A DNA stretch of 64,000 nucleotides from Aegilops tauschii subsp. strangulata (Eukaryota > Streptophyta > Magnoliopsida > Poales > Poaceae), in contig NC_053037.3 of the NCBI RefSeq assembly GCF_002575655.3, forward strand, positions 444,757,793 to 444,821,792, written 5' to 3'. Within the stretch, counting starts at the first letter, position 1; every line of letters starts with the position of its first letter. The notes below the pieces were generated by a model, which was not told the origin of the DNA, made no database searches, and worked only from the letters and a program-made list of their open reading frames with translations. The position numbers and the translations under genes are program-made. Below, piece by piece: positions 24,301-34,001 of the stretch.

Positions 24301-25097
24301 CTGAGGAATACCTCGAGCAGATCCATACCAGTCACACCCTCACGGATCGGCTGAACTACTCGCTCCATCAACATGGTCACCTCCACCTTCTCTGCTGGAG
24401 TCACTCTCAAAGAAGTGGGTTTCTGGACTCGATCCAAGGAAAAGGGAGGGAGACCAGTCGAATGGCCAGGGGTCGACTTGTCTTTGCAGTAAAACCAAGT
24501 CGACTGCCACCCTCTAACCGAATCGGGGAGAGTCATCACGAGAAAAGCACTCTTCCCCCTCATCTGGATACCTAAGCCCCCACACATCTGAAACACCTGG
24601 GTTCTCTCGTCACTCGGGCTAGCTTTTTTCACAGCCTGCGAGCGGCATGTGAAGATGTGCTTAAACAGACCCCGGTGCGGTCGACAGCCCAAGAAATTCT
24701 CACACAGGGAGACAAAGGCAGCGAGGTACGTGATTGTGTTGGGAGAGAAATGGTGGAGTTGGGCTCCGAAGAAGTTCAGAAAAGCTCGGAAAAAGGGATG
24801 TGGGGGCAAAGAAAAACCGCGGTCGACGTGAGTGGCGAGTAAGACGCACTCACTCTCCTGAGGCCGCGGCTCAGTTTCCTCCCCTGGGAGGCTCCAGGAA
24901 CCATGCTCAATCAGCGCGCTCTCAGCCAGATCTTGCAAGTCATCCAGCTCGATTGTGGAATGGGTCCAGTCGCCCTGAACCCAGCCGCGAGGCAACGCAG
25001 ATCTCGATGACGTCCCGCTCCTGCTGGTCTTCTTCCCCTTCCCCTTCGCCGCTCCCTTCTTTGCGCGCTCCAGCGCCACCGTATTGTCCTTCGCCAT
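21351..25097 (-). pseudogene. Antisense split gene (aORF) of the Tat element, 7 exons, two stops
   Basis: Predicted from splice signals on the minus strand. Exons: 25097-24102, 24012-23651, 23563-23490, 23409-23021, 22395-22281, 22202-21915 and 21835-21351. All introns are GT-AG, phases match at each junction, and the total is 2709 nt (902 codons plus stop). Exon 1 carries a domain resembling the Pfam 'putative gypsy type transposon' family (LPPHPFFRAFLNFFGAQLHH...LCENFLGCRP). Exon 2 is acidic and serine-rich with basic patches. Exons 5 and 6 are heptad-rich coiled coil. Exon 7 ends PASPPPAE. Only two lesions: TGA at 24140-24138 and TAG at 22179-22177. The ATG at 25097 is preferred over one at 25208 because a TATA box lies at 25217-25226. 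Function unknown; such antisense ORFs are known in Tat elements. Confidence 0.8.
22508..22835 (-). repeat. Three direct repeats of about 135-143 bp in intron 4 of the antisense gene
   Basis: Each copy begins gtctcggggactacacccag (22508, 22651, 22784) and contains ccagtggg followed about 20 bases later by cccactgg, a short perfect inverted repeat. They lie wholly within the intron 23020-22396. Confidence 0.8.
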
Positions 25098-25216
25098 CGC
25101 AGCAAGAGGCGCACGGGCGGGAGGCGACGTCGAGAGCGGAAGCGGTAGCGGTGGAGAAGCAGAAGGGGAAGAAGGAGAAATTGGGGCGCACTGTGCAAAA
25201 TTCCCCAACCCAACGC

Positions 25217-25226
25217 CTTATATGGA
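25217..25226 (-). promoter_or_regulatory. TATA box of the antisense gene
   Basis: Minus-strand ccatataagg, about 120 bases upstream of the chosen ATG (25097), which leaves a leader of roughly 90 nt. The pol-less Tat element has a TATA-like sequence at the same distance from its own antisense ATG. Confidence 0.6.
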
Positions 25227-25637
25227 GTCATTTTCGAGTGACCGACTGCTAGGCCCGGGCAATCCTGCCAAATCCCGCAACTGTCGCTCGCTCGATACGT
25301 GGCGAAAAAGGTGGCGCAGAGATCGAGGCGCCCCTTCCTAATCCATCCCGATTACTGCAGCCTCCTCTGTCCCACGCGCTTCCCAAAATTTCAAATCCCG
25401 CAAGATCCGGGGGCAGCAGAGCAGTCTGTCAGATTGAAGATTTTTTCCATATCAACACTCGAAGCTTATCATCAAAGTTCACTCGACTACTTTAGAATGG
25501 ATCAAGGCGACTGAAAATGAAGTCAATGTTGTCACATGGTTCATTAGTCTAAAGAAAATGCTTCCGCAGCGTGTAACTGAGTCAGAACCAACTTCAACTC
25601 CTTTTTCCACTCGAACCCCGAACCATTTGGGGGCTAA
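25227..25637 (+). other. Region between the antisense promoter and the 3' LTR
   Basis: No coding sequence. It ends in the purine-rich tract ccatttgggggctaa immediately before the 3' LTR, the plus-strand primer site of the element. Confidence 0.6.
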
Positions 25638-26186
25638 TGATGGCGACATGTACCTAGGGTAGGTCATAGGCCTGACCTAGACACCCTCCCCAAGGACATT
25701 ACCCTAAATTCAGAAGGGTTCAAGGGATAACATCATCCACTCGACCAGAAGCATTCCACTCGGAAGATTCAATTTCACTCGACCATAGCAATAGTCACTC
25801 GACGTCCAGAAGATCTAAAGTCACTCTGTACAGCAACGGTCGGGCGTTTACTTTGTATACTTAATGGTCATTCATGTATCTTTATTGCTGGCATTACCAG
25901 TAACCGCCTATCTTTATGTACCTTAAACCCCGTGTAACTGAGGGCCGGAGGGGTCTGGCGAACTCTATATAAGCCGCCCCCCTCCTCAGTGACAAGGGTT
26001 CACACCCCCTATAACTCGACACATATAATCCAATCGACCGAGCTCCCGAGCACCAAGACCTAGGGCTGTTACTTCCATCGTGAAGGGCCTGAACTCGTAA
26101 ATCTTGTGTGTACAACTTCACCATATCTAGGATCTTGCCTCCTCATACCTACCCCCCATTCTACTGTCAGTCTTAGAACCACGACA
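25638..26186 (+). repeat. 3' LTR of the Tat element
   Basis: 549 bp, same termini and length as the 5' copy. TATA box at 25966-25972. Followed by the TCTAA duplication. Confidence 0.95.
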
Positions 26187-26191
26187 TCTAA

Positions 26192-27061
26192 GCCATTTGT
26201 TTAGTTGTAGCAGAATAGTATGCAATCGTCAAACCCTTTTTCACATGTCTCATCGCCCTTTATTCCCCTCCCAAGCCAAAACACTCAGCCGCCGACATCT
26301 TTGTTCTGGCTCTCAGAAACCCTAGATCAAAATTGAGGATCAGGCTTGTCGACGGACTGAATTGGCGCAAGAAGGAGGAAGCGTCAAGATTGATCAGAGA
26401 AGGACAACAAGAGTCTTCAAGGTTCAGCACAATGGGTTAGGTATACAAGTGGTTGGCTATTTACGAACTCTAAAAAAACCTCTAAGAAAATTTTGTGCAT
26501 TGAAGATTGAAATCTTCTATATATTTCCCTCTCATATGTGATCCATACACACAAGCTAGATAGTAGGTTAGCCATGAAAACAAGTGGAATACAACTAGCA
26601 TTGATGTGTATGGTTGTTGCTCTATATTTACTGTTAAAAATCTATAGAAGCCATATAAATTTATGTCGTGGATACAAAATATCTTATTTGAGTAAATCTA
26701 GTAGAATCCTCGATTCCACAACTCGATACTACGACTCGATTCTATCTAAGGAAAATTGATCCGACTCCGAATCCCGACTCCGACTATACATAGACACGTC
26801 ACAACATGTCTGCGAGTATTTGATGCATCCATTTTAATGCACAACATCGGGGTTGCCCTTAGCGGTTATGGTTAGTCGGGCGGACTCGGAATTTGTTTTA
26901 GGTGGTAAGAGCACTGGAATCCCGCAACTTGCGCGGACTGTGATGGTTTAGTCCAGAAACTTACAAAAGTGGGAATCCCCACCCACGAACTTGCAACACA
27001 TAAGCAAAAAAACCATAGCCAATCAAACGGAGCCACCTGGCACTGGAAATTTTGCAAAAAA
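26192..27061. other. Unclassified base-layer DNA
   Basis: Removing the Tat element joins this to 13031. It is low in coding signal. The part at 26690-26790 repeats the gaatcc/actccgac style motifs seen at 12830-13020. The last 170 bases (from about 26905, gagcactggaatcccgcaac) look like a separate short repeat, perhaps a DNA-transposon end, that I cannot name. It is bounded on the right by the Angela-type LTR. Confidence 0.4.
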
Positions 27062-28168
27062 TGTTGGGAAATGTTGCATGGAAAACAAAAAAATTCTACG
27101 CACACGCAAGATCTAACCATGGAGATGCATAGCTATGAGAGGGGAGAGTGTGCCTACGTACCCTCGTAGACCGTAAGCGGAAGCGTTTAGTAACGCGGTT
27201 GATGTAGTCGAACTTCTTCACGCTCCAACCGATCAAGTACCGAACGTACAACACCTCCGCATTCAGCACACGTTCAGCTCGGTGACGTCCTCCGCCTTCT
27301 TGATCCAGCAAGATGACGAGGTAGTGGATGAGTTCCGACAGCACGATGGCATGGTGACGGTGATGGTGAAGCTATCTCCGCAGGGCTTCACCTAAGCACT
27401 ACGAAAATATGACCGAAGGTGTAAACGGTGGATGGGGGCGCCGCACATGGCTAAGCAATTGTCATAGTTGTGCTAGGCGCCCCCTCCCACATATATATAG
27501 GTGGGGGAGCAGGAAGCAGCCAGGAGGGGCCATCCCTCCCTTCCTTATATAGGTGGTGGAGGAAGGCAGGAGGAGGTGGCGCCCCCCCCCCTTTTCCTTT
27601 CTCCCATGAGGAGGGAAAAGCAGGAGGGGCCATCCCTCCCCTTTCCTTCCCCATAGGGTCGGCCGGCTAGGGAAGGGGGCACCAGCCCCTTTGTGGGCTG
27701 GTCTGTCCCCCCCTTGGCGCATTAGGCCCATATACCTACCGGGGGTGTCCGGAATCCCTTCCGATGACCCGATGACTACCCGTTGCATCCCGAAACTTTT
27801 CCGTTGCCCGAATACCATCGTCCTATATATCAATCTTTACCTCTCGACCATTTCGAGACTCCTCGTCATGTCTAAGATCTCATCCAGGACTCCGAACAAC
27901 ATTCGGTCACCAAATCATATAACTCATATAACAATATATCGTCAACGAACGTTAAGCGTGCAGACCCTACGGGTTTGAGAACTATGTAGATATGACCGAG
28001 ACACCTCTCCGGTCAATAACCAATAGCGGAACCTGGATGCCCATATTGGCTCCTACATATTCTACGAAGATCTTTATCGGTCGAACCATATGAGAACATA
28101 CGTAATTCCCTTTTTCCATCGGTATGTTACTTGCCCGAGATTCGATCGTCGGTATCTTCATACCTAGT
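27062..28168 (-). repeat. Angela-type copia LTR, first part (3' half of the LTR)
   Basis: On the minus strand the LTR ends ...TTTCCCAACA at 27062. Its TATA box (tatatatat, 27490-27500) is followed by the family's CCCTGCGGAG-type leader. The LTR is interrupted at 28168 by the Sabrina-type composite and resumes at 59351. No copia primer site lies beyond 27062, so this is the outer edge of either a solo LTR or a 3' LTR whose body would lie to the right of the window. Confidence 0.85.
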
Positions 28169-29388
28169 TGATACGTCTCGAACGTATCTACTTTTCCTAA
28201 CGCTTTTCCTCTTGTTTTGGACTCTAATTTGCATGATTTGAATGGAACTAACCACAGACTGACGCTGTTTTCTGCAGAATTACCATGGTGTTGTTTTTGT
28301 GCAGAAATAGAAGTTCTCGGAATGGAACGAAACTTTGCAAGGAATTTTTACCTAATAAAAGAGAATTTATGGAGCCAAGAGCCACCTGAGGGGGGCACCT
28401 GGGTGGGCACAACCCACCAGGGCACGCCTGCCCCCCCTCCCAGGCGTGCCCAGGTGGGTTGTCCCCACCGGGTGGCCCCACAGACCCTGAAACCGATGCT
28501 ATAAAATCCTAATTCTCCAGAAAAAAATCAGGGAGAAATAATTATCGCGTTCCACGAGATAGAGCCGCCGTCACCTTCTGTTCTTCATTGGGAGGCCAGA
28601 TCTGGAGTCCGTTTGGGGCTCCGGAGAGGGGGATCTTCGTTCTTCGTCATCACCAACCCTTCTCCATCGCAAATTCCATGATGCTCCCCACAGGAGTGAG
28701 TAATTCCTTCGTAGGCTCGCTAGTTGGTGAGGAGTTGGATGAGATTCATCATGTAATCGAGTTAGTTTTGTTAGGGCTTGATCCCTTGTATCCACCGTGG
28801 TGATGACCGTAGTTTGAGGAGTTCATGCATTCACCGTGTGTTAATGCTTTGTTCCGGTTCTCTATTAAAAGGAGGCCTTAATATCCCTTAGTTTCCAATT
28901 AGACCCCGCTACCACGGGAGGGTAGGACAAAATATGTCATGCAAGTTCTTTCCATAAGCACGTATGTCTATTTACGGAATACATGCCTACATTATATTTA
29001 TGAACTGGAGCTAGTGCCATATCGCCCTAGGTTATGACTGTCATATGATGAATATCATCCAACAAATTACCGATCCAATGCCTACGAATTTATCTCATAT
29101 TGTTTCTGCTAAGTTACTACTACTATCGTTACTGTTGCACTTGCTACAAAATCACTTCTATCACTGTAACCTTTGCTATTGATGCTACTACTATTGTCAA
29201 AACTATCATATTACTGTGCTACTGATTACTTTGCTGTAGATAATTAATCTCCAGGTGTGGTTGAATTGACAACTCAGCTGCTTATACTTGCAAATATTCT
29301 TTGGCTCCCCTTGTGTCGAATCTATAAATTTGGGATGAATACTCTACCCTCGAAAACTATTGCGATCCCCTATACTTGTGGGTTATCA
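28169..29388 (+). repeat. 5' LTR of the Sabrina-type element, with internal deletion
   Basis: 1220 bp. TATA box ctataaaatc at 28499-28508. A GC-rich inverted repeat at about 28405-28465 precedes it. Compared with the 3' LTR it lacks about 200 bp (equivalent to 49341-49540), with the junction near 28793-28801. It ends CTATACTTGTGGGTTATCA. Confidence 0.92.
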
Positions 29389-29399
29389 AGACCTTTTTC

Positions 29400-29417
29400 T
29401 AGCGCCGTTGCAGGGGA
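29400..29417 (+). other. Primer-binding site, tRNA-Asp type
   Basis: TAGCGCCGTTGCAGGGGA, 11 bases inside the LTR. It matches the complement of the plant tRNA-Asp 3' end with two changes. Athila-lineage elements use this primer. Confidence 0.75.
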
Positions 29418-29466
29418 GCATAGCTATATTTGTTGAGTCACTTGGGATTATTATCAATTTATCACT

Positions 29467-32212
29467 ATGAAGAATCTGAAGGATGCTAAGACTAAGATTT
29501 ATCCCTCTAAGATGAGGGGAGGTAAGGAACTGCCATCTAGCTCTGCTTTAGATTCACCTTCTGTTATAAGTAAACTTGCTACACCACCATATGCTAGCAA
29601 TCCTGATATGTTGCAAGTTATTGATGATGCCACTTATGCTATGAATGATGCTTATGATGATGCTAGTACCTTGCTTGATGATAATGTGCCACTAGGTGAA
29701 TTTCTTGATGAACAAATTGCTAGAGTAAGACAACATGATGTTGTTGAATCTGATGATGAGCTTGAAACTGAAAATCTTGAAACACCTGCTAGAACTAGCC
29801 TCCTAGATATGAATTGCCTAAGGTACCGGAAGGTTATGTTATGAATGAGGAGACAACTAGAGATATTCTTTCTTGTAAGCATAGAGATGATCTAGAGAAA
29901 TTACTATGCAAGTATAAAGAAAAATCTCTGAATGCTAGAATGCAATATGATCCTAAGTTTTCTACCTCACCTATCTTTATTGATGACAATGATTATGAAT
30001 TCTCTGTCGACCCATAGTTAATTACTTTGGTTGAATCTGATCCTTTCCATGGTTATGAAGCTGAAACTGTTGTGGCACATCTTACTAAGTTGAATGACAT
30101 AGCCACCCTTTTTGCTCATGATGAGAAAACTCGCTATTACTATATTCTCAAATTATTTATGTTCTCATTAAAATGTGATTCTCAAGCTTGGTACAATACT
30201 CTTGCTTCTGGTTGTGTGCGTAGTCCCCGGGATATGATTTATTACTTCTCTGAAAAATATTTTCCTTCTCATAAGAAACAAGCTGCCTTGCAGGAAATAT
30301 TTTAACTTTGTGCAAATTAAAGAAGAGAGTCTCCCACAAGCTTGGGGGAGGCTTTGCCAATTACTTAATGCTTTGCCTAATCATCCTCTTAAGACAAATG
30401 AAATACTTGATATCTTCTATAATGGACCAACTGATGCTTCTAGGGACTTCCTAGATAGTTGTGCTGGTTGTGTTTTCAGGGAACAAACTATTAGGCAAGC
30501 CGAAGAATTATTGAATAACATATTGAAAAATTATGATGATTGGACTCTTCCTGAACCACCGCCTAAACCCACTCCGAAGAAGAGGGGTATATTATATCTC
30601 AGTCCTTAAGATGTGCAAGAGGCAAAGAAATCTATGAAGGAAAAAGGTATTAAAGCCGAGGATGTCAAAAATTTACCTCCTATTGAAGAAATACATGGGC
30701 TTGATACACCACCACCACCTCAGGTGGTAGAGGTAAATTCTTTAATGAAATTCAATGATAATGATAATCCTCACAATATGCACCCTAGCCAATGACTTTA
30801 TGAGTTTGAGAATTACATTAGAAAACAAGATCACTTCAGTGCAAATGTTATGAAAAATTGAAATATAATTCTGATATGATTGCTCGCTTGAGTGACTTGC
30901 TATTTAGAATCTCAAATGATGTTAGAGGTGTAGGAAAACATGCTTCTGTAGTACAAACCCAGTTAGAACAAGTTTCTAAATCTCAAAGAGAATTGCTTGA
31001 TGAAATAAAAACAATATACATGACTTTGCTGTTAGAGTTGCAACTAGAGGAGGCAAAATGACTCAGGAACCACTTTATCCTGATTGACACCCAAAAAGAA
31101 ATGAACAGGATTCACAAAGAAACAACACCACTGCACCTAGTCCTTCTAAAAAGAAGAAGAAAAAGAAAAATGACGGGACTTTGCATGCTTCTAGTGAACC
31201 TGAAGTAGAAAAACCTCCTGATAATGATAATGATGTTTCTATTTCTGATGCTGAAACTCAATCTAGTAATGAGCATTCATCTAGTGATAATGAAAAAGAT
31301 AATGCTGACGTTCATGAAGATACTCAACCAAACAATGAAAAAGAACCAGATAATGATGTTGAAATAGAACCAGTTGTTGATCTTGATAACCCACAACCCA
31401 AGAATACACGATATGATAAAAGAGATTTTATTGCTAGAAAACACAGTAAAGAAAGAGAACCGTGGGTTCAAAAAACCTATGCCTTTTCCACCCAAGTCAA
31501 TTAAAAAGAAAGATGATGAAGAATTTGAATGCTTTGCTTAAATGTTGAAGCCAATCTTTTTGCGTACTCGCTTGACTGATATCCTTAAAATGCCTCCTTA
31601 TGTAAAGTACATGAAAGACATCATCACCAATAAGAGAAAAATACCAGAAGCTGAAATCTCCACCTTGCTTGCTAATTATACTTTTAATGATGGAGTACCT
31701 AAAAAACTTTGAGATCCGGGAATACCAACTATGTGAAAACTGCTTTACGTGATTTAGGAGCTGGTGTTAGTGTTATGCCTTTCTCTTTATATAAAAGACT
31801 TGACTTGAATAAACTCGCACCTACTGAAATATCTTTGCAAATGGCTGACAATTCAACTGCCATACCTATCGGTATTTGTGAGGAGGTGCACGTTGTTGTT
31901 GCTAATGTTACTAACTTTGTTATACTTGAGATGCCCGAGGACGACAACATGTCGATTATCCATGGTAGACCCTTCTTGAATACTGTAGGGGATGTTATTG
32001 ATTGCAATAAAAGCAAGGTAACTTTTCATATTAATGGTAATGATCATACGGTGCACTTTCCGAAGAAACAATTCCAAGTGAATGGTATTAATGTTATTGA
32101 AAAATCTCGGACAATCACTATTGGAAGTTTTCAACTACCTCTACCTACTGTTAAAAAGAAAAATGAAATGCTTATTATTGGGGACATTCATATCCCCATT
32201 GAGGTAACTTAG
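29467..32212 (+). pseudogene. Gag-protease of the Sabrina-type element, many lesions
   Basis: Starts MKNLKDAKTKIYPSKM at 29467. The gag domain spans about 30030-30500 (FHGYEAETVVAHLTKL, then AWYNTLASGCVRSP, then DIFYNGPTDASRDFLDS). A helical and an acidic linker follow. The conserved RTRLTDILKMPPYVKYMKD segment lies near 31565. The protease uses the Athila-style active site (DLGAGVSVMP, about 31755) and continues to IIHGRPFLNTVGDVIDC (about 31955-32005). Frames change near 29830, 30305, 30830 and 31100, with stops at 30015, 30303, 30607 and 30793. No reverse transcriptase follows. Confidence 0.85.
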
Positions 32213-33004
32213 TGATTTACAAAAGTTCTTCGGTTTTATGCTAATCGAAAGTCGTTGTTAATAAGACTTGATCAACCTTATTAATGGATCATTTTTGAGA
32301 GGTATGAAGTTGATGAATTTAGTGAGCACTACCTTCTGTCCCTACCTTTTTTCTATTTTTATTAGTTAAATAAAATAAAATGCCATGTTTTGTCTGTTTT
32401 CTGATTTCTCGTGCGATAAAAAAATGACCCAAAAATAAAAGTTCTCAGAATGCTCTGAAATTTTAATACAATTTTTTTCTGAATGTTTAAGAATTTTTGG
32501 TGCAAATAATATCAGAGGGAGGTGCACCAGGTGGGCACAACCACCTGGGCGCGCCAGGACCCCCAGGCGTGCCTCGGTGGGTTGTGGTCCCCACGTGGGC
32601 CCCCTCACTTATCTCTTCACACCACATCATCACCTACCTCCAGAAAAATTCACCATTGCTCTCTCTCTCTCTCTCTCTCTCTCGTGTTCTTGCTCTCAAA
32701 CCCGCGGATTTCGATCTCTTTGCTCGAAGCTCCATTTCTGAAACTGTTTCGGGGAATTGTTGTTTGGTATGTGACTCCACCATTTGTCCAATTAGTTTTT
32801 GTTTTAGTGGTTTATATTTTGAATAATTAGCTACTCTTGGTGCTGCTGTAGATGAGCTTGCATGTTGAATTCTTAGAGTTCTAAGTAGTTTGAATGCTTG
32901 CTATGGCCTCTATGCATCCCTATGAGTAGTTGCTACCAATATTGTGAAGCTTTGTTGACAAAATTTTTGTCACCCAATAAATTTTCAGAAAATTGTACGC
33001 GAAT
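32213..33004 (+). other. LTR-like internal segment before the second reading frame
   Basis: Non-coding. The part at about 32385-32600 resembles the promoter half of this element's own LTR: a shared aaataaaagttctc-gaat block, then a GC-rich ggtgggcacaacc inverted-repeat segment in the same order. It is followed by a (CT)n run and a leader-like stretch that ends at the ATG of the second frame. It may be a second, internal promoter region. Confidence 0.5.
32659..32683 (+). repeat. (CT)n microsatellite
   Basis: Twelve and a half CT units in a row, in the leader of the second reading frame. Confidence 0.95.
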
Positions 33005-34001
33005 ATGATGAACCTCTTTGGAAGGAGTTCTTCGAGGAGGAGATCCTCGGGGGCATCTTCTAGTGTCAGCTCTGCTCGTCGGTCTTATGTTTAACCAAGT
33101 GAGAGTTCCATACAAGATGCCACCACCAAAACATGCTTATGGCCATGCGATGATTATATGGTAAGCATGGGCATTAAGGAGGAATTTGAGCAATATGTTC
33201 ACAATGCCAATCTCGGTCCCTACATTTCAGATAAGTGCAATCAACACCACACTCTCACTGAATCATTTGTCAAAGGATTTAAATTCCATCCCCATGAGTC
33301 TAGGGTGTCATTTAAACTATATGAAAATTCATTTACCATATCACTAGAGAGATTTGTTCACCACTGCAAAATTCCATGTTGGGGTTCGCTTGACGAACCA
33401 CCAAGGGCTGAGTTCGAAACATTTTTGTCTAGCCTTCGCTATGGTGAGAATAGGGGAGTCACGCAATGTAGAATAAAGAGCATTCATTTTCCCGCAATTC
33501 AATAATTTGCATTATTCAATGGGAAATGTATTGTAGGAAACAAGATTGTAGTACACTTTGTGCTCCATACTTGAGCCTCATACGCGCCGTTCTCACCGGT
33601 GACAAAAGCTATAATCTAGGAGCGATTGTTGCACGTAGGTTGCAACACAACGCTAATCGTGGTTATTTTTACGGTGGAATTTATGCCACACGCTTAGCAA
33701 GAGATTGGGTGTTTCTCCTTTGCCATATGACCCTATTTTACCCACGCAATATTTAGACTTTGATGATGTGAAGCGTCATAGGATCCTTAAGGGTAAACCT
33801 GATAATTTCACATATAAATTGTTGTTTACTCAAGACTCCGTTGTATACACATATTTGCCCGCGCCTGCTATCTTTGACTATCACAGCAGGGAAGCTATTT
33901 TGTTCTTGAGAGTGAGGTCCGAGCCCACAATACGGCAGGCTGAGACATCCGCACCAAGAGCCTCCATGAGCTACCACTCCGACTATTATCCAGGCTACTG
34001 A
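33005..34001 (+). pseudogene. Second reading frame of the Sabrina-type element, function unknown
   Basis: Begins MMNLFGRSSSRRRSSG, a basic serine-rich start, at 33005. A globular region follows: EEFEQYVHNANLGPYISDKC (33180), KFHPHESRVSFKLYENSFTI, CSTLCAPYLSLIRAVLTGDK (33545) and YGGIYATRLARDW (33670). It ends near YHSDYYPGY at 33999. Stops at about 33092 and 33503, and frame changes near 33525 and 33710. It lies where pol would be in an autonomous relative and has no reverse transcriptase, integrase or protease motif. I do not recognise the fold. A long non-coding stretch and the purine tract follow. Confidence 0.65.

Larger units (their letters stand above)
13032..26186 (+). mobile_element. 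Tat-lineage Ty3/gypsy retrotransposon with antisense gene
   Basis: 13,155 bp bounded by TCTAA duplications (13027-13031 and 26187-26191). Order: 5' LTR, primer site, gag, protease, reverse transcriptase, RNase H, a second archaeal-type RNase H, integrase, a minisatellite, a convergent antisense gene, purine tract, 3' LTR. The dual RNase H and the antisense gene place it in the Tat lineage. The LTRs are each 549 bp and differ at about 21 sites plus two single-base indels by eye. Under a rate of 1.3e-8 per site per year that suggests roughly 1.5 million years. All sense frames are broken. Confidence 0.95.

Noticed and set aside
25208..25208. ATG at 25208 as start of the antisense gene
   Set aside because: It lies at the TATA box (25217-25226), upstream of the expected transcription start; 25097 is a better start.
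25084..25341. Plus-strand frame over the start of the antisense gene
   Set aside because: It is the complement of exon 1 and its promoter, has no domain, and overlaps the better supported model.
27451..27833. Gly/Pro-rich open frames in the copia LTR
   Set aside because: They are low-complexity and span the TATA box and untranslated leader of the LTR.
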